Of a DNA stretch of 5,326 nt, positions 1-5,326 are shown piece by piece (within the stretch, counting starts at the first letter, position 1; every line of letters begins with the position of its first letter). Origin of the DNA: Opitutales bacterium (lineage in GTDB: Bacteria; Verrucomicrobiota; Verrucomicrobiia; Opitutales; UBA2987); assembly GCA_021772555.1 (NCBI GenBank), contig JAJFLT010000074.1, positions 1 through 5,326 of the forward strand, read 5' to 3'. A program made the position numbers and the translations under genes. The notes under the pieces were generated by a model. The model saw nothing but the letters and a program-made list of their open reading frames with translations. It searched no databases and was not told the origin of the DNA.

Positions 1-1048
1 CGTGGCCGCCGATGGGCCTGACGACCGGGATGCCTTTAGCCAGAAGTTGGTCGCCCAAGTACTGCACCTGCCCGACACGGGCATGAATGTGGTTTTCATC
101 AACCGATTCGGCAATGCCAATGGCGAGGGCTTCCATGTCGCGTCCAGCCATCCCGCCATAGGTGTGGAGGCCTTCGTAGATCACGACCATATTTCTGGCT
201 TTGTCGAAAACCTCTTCGTCATTAAGGGCCAGGAAACCGCCGATATTGACCATGGCGTCTTTTTTGGCGCTCATGGTGGCACCATCGGTCAATGAGCAAA
301 TTTCCTTCACAATGGTCGCCGTGGAGAGGTTTTCGCAGCCTTGTTCCCTCTCCCTAATAAAATAGGCGTTTTCCGCCACCCTGGTCATGTCATGGATGAT
401 AGGAATGCCGTGTTTCTGCGTCAGCTCGCGCAAATCCCGGAGGTTCTGGAGGGAAATTGGCTGTCCGCCCGCCATGTTGACGGCAGTGGCAATACAAACG
501 TAGGGAATTCTCTCCGGGCCATATTTTTTTATAAGCGCCTCCAGCTTGTTCAGGTCCACATTGCCTTTAAAAGGGTGTTCGCTCTCGGGATCGTGCGCTT
601 CATCGATAATGATGTCGGCAAACTTCCCACCGGCCAGTTCCTGATGCAGTTTTGTGGTGGTGAAGTACATATTGCCCGGAATGATGTCGCCCGGTTTGAT
701 CAGTATCCGCGAAATGATGTGTTCGGCGCCGCGACCCTGGTGTGTCGGCACGATAAACTTGTAGCCATAGTAGTCCTGAACCGCCTTCTCCAGATGGTAG
801 AAATTGTCACTGCCGGCGTAGGATTCGTCACCCCTCATCATACCCGCCCACTGTTGGTCGCTCATGGCGGAAGTGCCGCTATCGGTGAGCAAATCAATGT
901 AGACGTTCTTTGATTTGAGCAAAAACGTATTAAAACCAGCCTCGCTAATGGCACCTTCGCGCTCTTCAGGGGTGCTCATCTTGAGCAGCTCGACCATTTT
1001 GATTTTATAAGGCTCAGCCCAGGAGCGCTTTCTTTGTTGGGATGACAT
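1..1048 (-). CDS. tpl: Tyrosine phenol-lyase (beta-eliminating lyase), 3'-truncated by the window edge
   Basis: PLP-dependent enzyme that splits L-tyrosine into phenol, pyruvate and ammonia; cytosolic. Translating the minus strand from ATG at 1048 gives 349 residues with no stop before the left edge; the family is about 456 residues, so roughly the last quarter is missing. From memory it aligns to Citrobacter freundii TPL with a constant +6 offset and no gap up to the PLP lysine: Thr55, Tyr77, Gln104-Gly105-Arg106 (PLP phosphate loop), Asn191, Asp220 and Arg223 (cofactor ring), and Lys263 in SAKKD (Schiff base). The potassium ligands Gly58, Glu75 and Asn268 are present. Thr130 in NMYFTTT matches TPL Thr124; tryptophanase has Asp there, which favours tyrosine over tryptophan. 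The other specificity residue (TPL Arg381) lies outside the window. Leu294 stands where TPL has Met288. The start is fixed by an AAGGAG Shine-Dalgarno. The gene is divergent from the sigma-factor operon. Tryptophanase is the alternative, judged unlikely. Confidence 0.9.
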   Translation of the reverse strand, partial: MSSQQRKRSWAEPYKIKMVELLKMSTPEEREGAISEAGFNTFLLKSKNVYIDLLTDSGTSAMSDQQWAGMMRGDESYAGSDNFYHLEKAVQDYYGYKFIVPTHQGRGAEHIISRILIKPGDIIPGNMYFTTTKLHQELAGGKFADIIIDEAHDPESEHPFKGNVDLNKLEALIKKYGPERIPYVCIATAVNMAGGQPISLQNLRDLRELTQKHGIPIIHDMTRVAENAYFIREREQGCENLSTATIVKEICSLTDGATMSAKKDAMVNIGGFLALNDEEVFDKARNMVVIYEGLHTYGGMAGRDMEALAIGIAESVDENHIHARVGQVQYLGDQLLAKGIPVVRPIGGH

Positions 1049-1057
1049 AATATTTTT

Positions 1058-1063
1058 CTCCTT
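1058..1063 (-). promoter_or_regulatory. Shine-Dalgarno of the tyrosine phenol-lyase gene
   Basis: On the minus strand the sequence reads AAGGAG, nine bases before the ATG at 1048. It is the clearest ribosome binding site in the window and decides the start of the lyase, whose N-terminus is six residues longer than the Citrobacter enzyme. Confidence 0.8.
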
Positions 1064-1067
1064 TAAA

Positions 1068-1087
1068 TGTTCAATCACGGATGAACA
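1068..1087. promoter_or_regulatory. TGTTCA-N8-TGAACA dyad in the lyase leader
   Basis: Two perfectly complementary six-base arms (1068-1073 and 1082-1087) are separated by eight bases, just upstream of the lyase Shine-Dalgarno. The same TGAACA half-site is part of the 1165-1182 dyad. It could be a protein site or a short RNA hairpin in the lyase leader. No regulator is identified. Confidence 0.3.
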
Positions 1088-1110
1088 CCGTTTTCTTTAT
1101 GATACCTGCG

Positions 1111-1140
1111 ATTTTATGACACATTAGGGTAAAAGTCGAA
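1111..1140 (-). promoter_or_regulatory. Weak candidate promoter for the lyase gene
   Basis: On the minus strand a TAAAAT (1111-1116) matches the sigma-70 -10 consensus at five of six bases. The only -35 candidate at a suitable distance is TTCGAC (1135-1140), 18 bases upstream, which is a poor match, so an activator or another start site may be needed. Transcription would begin near 1104 and leave a 5' leader of about 55 bases. Assigned from bases alone. Confidence 0.25.
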
Positions 1141-1164
1141 GATTTTGATCAGATTTTCGGTGGA

Positions 1165-1182
1165 TTTGAACATTTATTCAAA
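1165..1182. promoter_or_regulatory. Operator-like inverted repeat in the divergent region
   Basis: TTTGAA-N6-TTCAAA is a perfect six-base dyad with a six-base spacer, placed between the divergent lyase and sigma-factor genes. It lies about 60 bases or more upstream of both proposed transcription starts, which suits an activator. The 6-6-6 layout resembles a TyrR box (TGTAAA-N6-TTTACA), and TyrR controls tpl in enterobacteria, but the bases differ, so TyrR binding is not claimed. The 11 bases at 1166-1176 recur in inverted orientation at 1064-1074. Confidence 0.35.
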
Positions 1183-1208
1183 CGCATCCAACGGAGCCAA
1201 CGTAACCA

Positions 1209-1237
1209 TTGCCGGTTTCAATCAGTTGTGATAGAAT
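1209..1237 (+). promoter_or_regulatory. Candidate sigma-70-type promoter of the sigma/anti-sigma operon
   Basis: TTGCCG (1209-1214, four of six matches to the -35 consensus) and TAGAAT (1232-1237, five of six matches to the -10 consensus) are separated by an optimal 17 bases. Transcription would start near 1244 and give a leader of about 75 bases before the ATG at 1320. I found no clear ECF-type GGAAC/GTC promoter here, so autoregulation by the encoded sigma factor is not evident from the sequence. Confidence 0.45.
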
Positions 1238-1319
1238 AGGGTTTCTGGTGAAAATTTGCTCAATATCCCGATTTTTCGAAGTATATCTCTAATAATTTAC
1301 CCCCCGACACGTTGATCCC

Positions 1320-1907
1320 ATGAATGCAGAACGAAAGAAACAACCCGAAAATCCCGGAATGAGGGATGAAGTATCCGATGACAGACAGCAGTGGATTCGC
1401 TCCCTGGTTGAGCGGCATGGGAGTCCTCTCACTCGATATGCAAGAACTTTTACCGGCGATATGGAAAGCGCCCGCGATGCGGTGCAGGAGACTTTTTTGC
1501 GCCTTTGCCGTGAGGATGCGGCCAAAATCGCAGACCATTGCAAGCCTTGGCTCTATAAGGTTTGCCGCAGTCGGGCGCTCGACTATCTGCGCAAGGAGGG
1601 TCGAATGATTCCGGTCGATAATTCCCTGCTGACGCTCAACGAGGCTCCCGGTCCCTCTCCATCGGCGGATTTGGAGAAGAGCGAGAAGGTGGAATCGGTT
1701 ATGCAGGTCATCGAAACGCTGCCCCCCAACCAGAAAGAGGTGGTGCGCCTTAAATTCCAGAATGATCTGAGCTACAAGGAAATTGCCGAGGTGACGGGAT
1801 TGTCGGTGACCAATGTCGGTTTTCTGCTCCATGTGGCCTTAAAATTTATACGAAAACAAATCCGGGGAGAGGCCGAACTGATGCCCGAATCCCGTGGAGA
1901 AACTTGA
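1320..1907 (+). CDS. ECF-family RNA polymerase sigma factor
   Basis: A 195-residue sigma-70 family protein of extracytoplasmic-function type, which would direct RNA polymerase to a small regulon. Sigma region 2 covers about residues 27-96: the DAVQETFLRL core-binding helix (residues 53-62) and the WLYKVCRSRALDYLRKEGR segment (77-95), the region 2.3-2.4 part that melts and reads the -10 element. A Pro/Ser-rich linker follows (about 100-120). Region 4 covers about 124-180, with LPPNQKEVVRLKF and a helix-turn-helix around SYKEIAEVTGLSVTNVGFLL for the -35 element. There is no region 1.1 or 3, and the length is normal for the class. No Shine-Dalgarno is visible before ATG 1320. Met14 (1359) is an alternative start that would keep both domains; an in-frame stop at 1293 limits upstream extension. 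The stop overlaps the start of the VWA/anti-sigma gene, so the two are probably co-translated. The exact ECF group and regulon cannot be told from here. Confidence 0.92.
   Translation: MNAERKKQPENPGMRDEVSDDRQQWIRSLVERHGSPLTRYARTFTGDMESARDAVQETFLRLCREDAAKIADHCKPWLYKVCRSRALDYLRKEGRMIPVDNSLLTLNEAPGPSPSADLEKSEKVESVMQVIETLPPNQKEVVRLKFQNDLSYKEIAEVTGLSVTNVGFLLHVALKFIRKQIRGEAELMPESRGET
1896..1900 (+). promoter_or_regulatory. Possible Shine-Dalgarno for the VWA/anti-sigma gene
   Basis: GGAGA lies three bases before TTG 1904 and 18 bases before ATG 1919. The first gap is short and the second too long, so this site favours the TTG start with coupling to the upstream gene, but does not settle it. Confidence 0.35.
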
Positions 1908-4075
1908 AACTACTTATCATGAATTCTGACGATCCAAAATTGACCGCCTACGCGCTGGGGGAACTCTCCGGGGAAGAGGCTATTGAATTTGAACGAATGC
2001 TGGCCGACGACGAAGGCTTGCGAGAAGCGCTCAAAGAAATTCAAGAGACCGCCGGCATGGTGCGTGTGGCCTTGGGCGATGAGAGCGCGTCCATCCTCAC
2101 GACTAAGGAGGAAGATCAGATGATTGCTACCGCCATCGAGGGCGACGAAGAGCCGGAAGCAAAGATGGTGCGAGTTCCTTTTTATCGCAACCCGGCTTAC
2201 ATGAGCTTGGCAGCGGCGTTGGTGATGATATTCGGTTTGTTGGGATTGATAACATCAATGAGCATTCCTGCTTATAATAAGGATAAGCCCACTGTTCATG
2301 TCGTAGATACTAAGAAACCCCGCGTTGTTCGGCATCTAATGGAACCGACGCCACCACCGGCTTTATCGGCAAACGAATTGAATTCTAGTAGGGATCAACA
2401 ATTTGCGTATTCTACTCAGCAAAAAGTAGCGGGATTAGACAAAAATAAAAGTCGGAAAGAAAGCGGAGCAGTCATCGAAAAAGGTATTCGGACCAGAGCT
2501 TCTCTTTCTGAAATAGAATCTCAACTTGCTCGGGGAAATGAGGATTCGATGTCGCTAACAATGTCGAGCGAACCGAAGATCCTTCCTCCTGAAACACCCA
2601 TTTCCTATGAGCCCATTACTCCGGTTCGTGATGGGGAGTTCAATACGGAGGCGTATGATTCGATTGAGGATAATTCTTTTTTGCTGGTTGAGCACAGTCC
2701 GTTGTCCACTTTTTCGATTGATGTGGATTCGGCGGCTTATGCCAATGTCCGGCGGTTCATCAATGCCCGTCAGCGCCCCCCTAAGGATGCGGTGCGGATC
2801 GAGGAGTTGGTTAATTATTTTCCTTATGAGTATGCCCTCGCGGAAAGAAATGAGCATCCGTTGAAGATCAATGTGGAGGCTGCCTCGGCGCCTTGGCAAG
2901 AGGAGCATCGGCTGGTGCGGGTGGCCTTGAAGGGCAAGGAAATCGATTGGGAAGAGCGGCCCGCCAGCAATGTCGTTTTTTTACTCGATGTGTCGGGTTC
3001 GATGCAGTCGCAGAACAAGCTTCCGTTGGTCAAGCAAAGTGTGGAATTGCTGGTACGGAAATTCGGACAACGGGATCGGGTGGCCATCGTTACTTATGCG
3101 GGGCAATCGCGGGTGGCTTTGCCCTCGACCACGGCGGACAACACCGAGACCATTTTGCACGCCATCGGTAATTTAACCTCCGGGGGCTCGACCCTCGCCA
3201 GCGCGGGTATCGAGGACGCTTACAAGATCGCTGAAAAGCACTTTGTCGACGGAGGGAATAATCGCGTCATTCTCTGCACGGACGGCGATTTCAACGTAGG
3301 CGTGACCAATCGTGGGAGCCTAGTCGATTTAATTGAGAAAGAAGCAAATAATGGTGTCTATTTGACAATTCTCGGTTTCGGCATCGGCAATTACAAGGAT
3401 GCCACGCTGGAGGAGCTTTCGAACAAGGGAAACGGCAATTACGGCTATATCGATACCCTGAGGGAGGCGCGCAAGGTGTTCGTCGAACAGGTTGCCGGGA
3501 CTATGGTGACGATCGCCAAGGATGTTAAAATCCAGGTCGAGTTCAATCCGGCCAAGGTGCAGGCCTACCGTCTCATCGGATACGAAAATCGCCGCCTGGC
3601 CGCGCAGGACTTCAACGACGATAAAAAGGATGCCGGTGAAATCGGAGCCGGGCATACCGTGACCGCTTTTTACGAAGTCGTTCCGGCCGGGATGGATTGG
3701 GAAGCTCCCGGAGTCGATCCTCTCAAATACCAGAAACCGGTCCCAAAACTGGAGGCGACCAGCAGCGACGAATTATTGACCGTTAAACTGCGCTATAAGC
3801 TGCCGGAGGCGGACGAGAGCACATTTTTAGAGGAGCCTTTTGTCGATACGGGAAATGCTTTTGCAAAGGCCTCGGAGGATTTCCGTTTTGCCGCCGGAGT
3901 GGCCGCTTTCGGCATGATCCTGCGGGATTCTCCCTACAAGGGAAACAGTGGATTTGCTCTGGTGCGTGAGATCGCCGAGGGTGCCCAAGGGAATAATCGC
4001 GGGGGTTATCGCTCTGAGTTTCTCCACCTCATTGACCAGGCGGAAATGGTTTTGGCAATAAAATTACCGCTGTAA
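1904..4075 (+). CDS. Membrane-anchored anti-sigma/von Willebrand factor A fusion protein (YfbK-like)
   Basis: A 723-residue protein, probably the membrane partner of the ECF sigma factor just upstream. The N-terminus (about 6-60), with DPKLTAYALGELSGEE, looks like the anti-sigma segment that often opens such proteins; it lacks the Cys/His zinc ligands of ZAS-type anti-sigma factors. One hydrophobic helix (about 97-121) follows, then a polar, AT-richer linker (about 122-255) with a Pro-rich patch near 148-153. From about 263 the conserved VWA N-terminal extension begins (SPLSTFSIDVDSAAYANVRR, then VRIEELVNYF). The VWA domain runs about 355-535 with a complete metal site: DVSGS (Asp362, Ser364, Ser366), Thr430 and Asp460 in TDGD. 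The rest (about 540-715) is the YfbK-type C-terminal domain (DUF3520). Start: TTG 1904 gives a 4-base TTGA overlap with the sigma stop and a GGAGA close upstream; ATG 1919 (MNSDDPKLTAYALGEL) is almost equally likely. Positive charges flank both ends of the helix, so topology is inferred from function. Sigma binding is inferred from context. Confidence 0.88.
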   Translation: MKLLIMNSDDPKLTAYALGELSGEEAIEFERMLADDEGLREALKEIQETAGMVRVALGDESASILTTKEEDQMIATAIEGDEEPEAKMVRVPFYRNPAYMSLAAALVMIFGLLGLITSMSIPAYNKDKPTVHVVDTKKPRVVRHLMEPTPPPALSANELNSSRDQQFAYSTQQKVAGLDKNKSRKESGAVIEKGIRTRASLSEIESQLARGNEDSMSLTMSSEPKILPPETPISYEPITPVRDGEFNTEAYDSIEDNSFLLVEHSPLSTFSIDVDSAAYANVRRFINARQRPPKDAVRIEELVNYFPYEYALAERNEHPLKINVEAASAPWQEEHRLVRVALKGKEIDWEERPASNVVFLLDVSGSMQSQNKLPLVKQSVELLVRKFGQRDRVAIVTYAGQSRVALPSTTADNTETILHAIGNLTSGGSTLASAGIEDAYKIAEKHFVDGGNNRVILCTDGDFNVGVTNRGSLVDLIEKEANNGVYLTILGFGIGNYKDATLEELSNKGNGNYGYIDTLREARKVFVEQVAGTMVTIAKDVKIQVEFNPAKVQAYRLIGYENRRLAAQDFNDDKKDAGEIGAGHTVTAFYEVVPAGMDWEAPGVDPLKYQKPVPKLEATSSDELLTVKLRYKLPEADESTFLEEPFVDTGNAFAKASEDFRFAAGVAAFGMILRDSPYKGNSGFALVREIAEGAQGNNRGGYRSEFLHLIDQAEMVLAIKLPL

Positions 4076-4936
4076 ATCGGGAGCGAAAAAGGTAGGAAAG
4101 CGAACCGGCGGCGGCACAGGTTGTCGCTGGAATTGGCCTCCGTGGTGAAAACCTGAAGAAACAATGTGCGAACCGGATTGGGTAGAATTATCGCAGTCAT
4201 TTAAGCGATTTCCCCGGTGATAGGTGGCAGAAGATCTAGTCCTGTGGTGGGGCGCAGGACGGCCCGCAAAGCCAAAATGACCCGTAGTGGGAAACCGATA
4301 AACATAATTTGGGCGGGAAAAATTATAAAAAGAATTGCTACCCCGGTAATAGGAGCGTCTTTCCGCCCTCCTGGCCCGATATTCTGCTTCCCTAACCCGC
4401 ACTTCCAATTGGGCAACCCGCTGCTCATCGGCCTGCTGCTCCAGCTCTTTGGAACGCTCTTTGAGGGTTGCCGCAAGTTGATCGGAAACATCCACCTCTG
4501 GATACCTCCGCCGGAAATCGCGCCAGAATTCGAGCCGCGTGTAGGCTGATGAAGCCAGAAAATCGGGGCTTGTCAGCTTGTCCTCCTTCTTGGCCAGGCC
4601 CTGTGCCACCCGGTTACGGATGCGTTCTTCCACCAATCGGGCCGCCCGTTCCCGTTTCTGCTTCTGTTTATTGAGCTCCACCAAGCTCTCTTCTTCGCTC
4701 AATATGTCGAGACGGGTAGCTTTACCGTCAATCAAAGTTACTTCGCCGCGGTCGAAAAACAGAACCTGTTTGTTTTTTAAAATGATTATTCCATTGGGTC
4801 GTCCCAGAACTTCCTTTATGCGTTCTGCGGAGTCGCCGGTTTGCAACTCGACCGCAGACAGGTCCCCCAAAGGCAAAAGAAATAGGATAGCCAGCAAAGG
4901 AATAGTGGATGAGCGGCGTTGACGTGATATCATCAT
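4064..4936 (-). CDS. Secreted protein with BamE/SmpA-like domain, charged helical segment and Arg/His/Ser-rich tail
   Basis: A 290-residue protein of unknown function. The N-terminus is a Sec signal peptide: RQRR, a hydrophobic core at about 11-23 (TIPLLAILFLLPL), and likely cleavage after LSA (residue 28). No lipobox Cys is present. Residues about 31-80 (LQTGDSAERIKEVLGRPNG, then two short strands and a DGKATRLDIL turn) resemble the small BamE/SmpA-OmlA fold common in envelope proteins; this is a pattern match by eye. Residues about 83-196 are rich in Glu, Lys, Arg and Gln and probably form long, partly coiled-coil helices. Residues about 197-290 change to Tyr/Phe/Arg, then His/Ser/Gly and finally Pro, and look disordered. 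No Shine-Dalgarno precedes the tandem ATG codons at 4936 and 4933; either could start. The stop falls inside the end of the VWA gene on the other strand (12-base overlap). It is probably a single-gene unit. An envelope role is inferred from export only. Confidence 0.75.
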   Translation of the reverse strand: MMISRQRRSSTIPLLAILFLLPLGDLSAVELQTGDSAERIKEVLGRPNGIIILKNKQVLFFDRGEVTLIDGKATRLDILSEEESLVELNKQKQKRERAARLVEERIRNRVAQGLAKKEDKLTSPDFLASSAYTRLEFWRDFRRRYPEVDVSDQLAATLKERSKELEQQADEQRVAQLEVRVREAEYRARRAERRSYYRGSNSFYNFSRPNYVYRFPTTGHFGFAGRPAPHHRTRSSATYHRGNRLNDCDNSTQSGSHIVSSGFHHGGQFQRQPVPPPVRFPTFFAPDLQR

Positions 4937-4963
4937 GGTAAAGATTTGACGTGGCCCGAGCTA

Positions 4964-4992
4964 ATTTTATTCAAAAATATTTTAATTTTCAC
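4964..4992 (-). promoter_or_regulatory. Candidate promoter of the BamE-like gene
   Basis: On the minus strand GTGAAA (4987-4992, four of six matches to the -35 consensus) and TAAAAT (4964-4969, five of six matches to the -10 consensus) lie 17 bases apart in an AT-rich stretch. Transcription would start near 4957, about 20 bases before the ATG at 4936. AT-rich DNA gives such matches easily, so support is modest. Confidence 0.35.
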
Positions 4993-5028
4993 CATGGAGC
5001 AACCGTTTTATTTGCGCCTGTCTAAGAA

Positions 5029-5326
5029 TCAGGGTAGTGCTGGAGCCGGAATTGGTGCCGCGCAGCGATCTGTTTTTAATTCAATATCGGTTCTCAGGAT
5101 TGCCGGGCCCTTTGCCAGATGGCCGCTTTGTAAAACCCTGGCCCGCAATCCGCCACGGCCGCGAAGCAGTTTAAGGGCGCCAGAACCAAGGCTGTGATCC
5201 ATCCAGGAACAGGGCGCGCAGTGTTTGGTTCCGCGAAAGACGGTTTCCCCGATAGCGAATTCATGACCGATCAATTCCGTGACTGGCACCCCGGATAGAA
5301 CCACGTTGCGGCGCAACGCGGCGGGA
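5029..5326 (-). CDS. MOSC-domain protein, 5'-truncated by the window edge
   Basis: The C-terminal 98 residues of a MOSC (molybdenum cofactor sulfurase C-terminal) domain protein; the frame stays open to the right edge. Visible residues run from PAALRRNVVLSG, through ELIGHEFAIGETVFRGT (the beta-strand core), KHCAPCSWMD with the conserved MOSC cysteine (Cys36 or, more likely, Cys39 of the visible part), then LGSGALKLLRGRGGLRARVLQSG, the usual closing strand of the domain. This most resembles YiiM-type or small stand-alone MOSC proteins, which handle molybdenum cofactor or sulfur transfer and, in E. coli YiiM and YcbX, detoxify N-hydroxylated bases. The last 22 or so residues (after GPAIL) are a non-conserved tail. 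A TTG at 5316 could be taken as a start, but conserved domain sequence continues through it, so the true start lies beyond the window. The next gene on this strand begins 92 bases downstream; I see no terminator hairpin between them. Confidence 0.85.
   Translation of the reverse strand, partial: PAALRRNVVLSGVPVTELIGHEFAIGETVFRGTKHCAPCSWMDHSLGSGALKLLRGRGGLRARVLQSGHLAKGPAILRTDIELKTDRCAAPIPAPALP

Noticed and set aside
341..913. A 190-codon open frame on the plus strand opposite the lyase gene
   Set aside because: The minus strand here encodes a nearly gapless tyrosine phenol-lyase with all catalytic residues; the plus-strand frame has no recognisable domain and is an antisense shadow. The same holds for the plus-strand frame at 2-295.
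1165..1182. Naming the dyad a TyrR box
   Set aside because: The spacing matches, but the key G and C positions of TGTAAA-N6-TTTACA are not in the right places, and no TyrR gene is visible.
1260..1832. A 190-codon minus-strand frame opposite the sigma factor
   Set aside because: It shows no family features, and the opposite strand has both sigma regions 2 and 4 intact. It is a mirror frame.
4201..4549. Possible frameshift in the tail of the BamE-like gene, because other frames on both strands are open here
   Set aside because: The Tyr/Phe/Arg-rich sequence flows on without a break in character at one point, and the alternative frames show no continuing domain; a low-complexity tail explains it better.
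4933..4995. A 20-codon minus-strand frame (ATG 4995 to TGA 4933) overlapping the BamE-like start as ATGA
   Set aside because: There is no Shine-Dalgarno before it, it lies in AT-rich DNA that fits a promoter (4964-4992), and the peptide has no leader-like runs of regulatory codons. The overlap is probably chance.
5029..5316. Calling the MOSC gene complete from the TTG at 5316
   Set aside because: A 95-residue product would cut through the MOSC domain, and the frame stays open with plausible domain sequence to the window edge; it is a 5'-truncated gene.

Overview
The window holds five protein-coding genes: three complete and two cut by the window edges. GC content is moderate: about 55-60% in stretches I counted within the conserved genes, and lower in linkers and intergenic DNA. 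The best guess at origin is a bacterium of the Planctomycetes-Verrucomicrobia-Chlamydiae (PVC) group, probably Verrucomicrobiota. This rests on the pairing of an ECF sigma factor with a membrane-anchored anti-sigma/von Willebrand A (VWA) fusion protein, on weak or absent Shine-Dalgarno sequences at several starts, and on a small secreted BamE-like/coiled-coil protein. It is an inference from gene style, not a proven assignment.

Layout. (1) Positions 1-1048, minus strand: most of a PLP-dependent beta-eliminating lyase, read here as tyrosine phenol-lyase. It starts at 1048 behind a good Shine-Dalgarno and runs off the left edge. (2) Positions 1049-1319: a divergent intergenic region with a plausible sigma-70-type promoter for the rightward genes, a weaker one for the lyase, and a set of TGAACA-type half-sites that may be operators. 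(3) Positions 1320-4075, plus strand: a two-gene operon in which the ECF sigma factor stop codon overlaps the start of its putative anti-sigma partner. The partner is a 723-residue protein with an N-terminal anti-sigma-like segment, one membrane helix, a long linker, a VWA domain with an intact metal site and a YfbK-type C-terminus. (4) Positions 4064-4936, minus strand: a secreted protein with a BamE/SmpA-like domain, a charged helical segment and an Arg/His/Ser-rich tail. Its last 12 bases overlap the end of the VWA gene tail to tail. (5) Positions 5029-5326, minus strand: the C-terminal 98 residues of a MOSC-domain protein that enters from the right edge.

Only the sigma factor and the VWA protein clearly work together, as an envelope-signalling switch: the membrane protein would hold the sigma factor and release it on an extracytoplasmic cue. 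The lyase, the BamE-like protein and the MOSC protein have no evident functional link to that switch or to each other. I see no RNA gene, insertion sequence, CRISPR array or convincing intrinsic terminator. The most unusual elements are the anti-sigma/VWA fusion and the repeated operator-like motif in the divergent region. I do not see strong evidence for a wholly new system.
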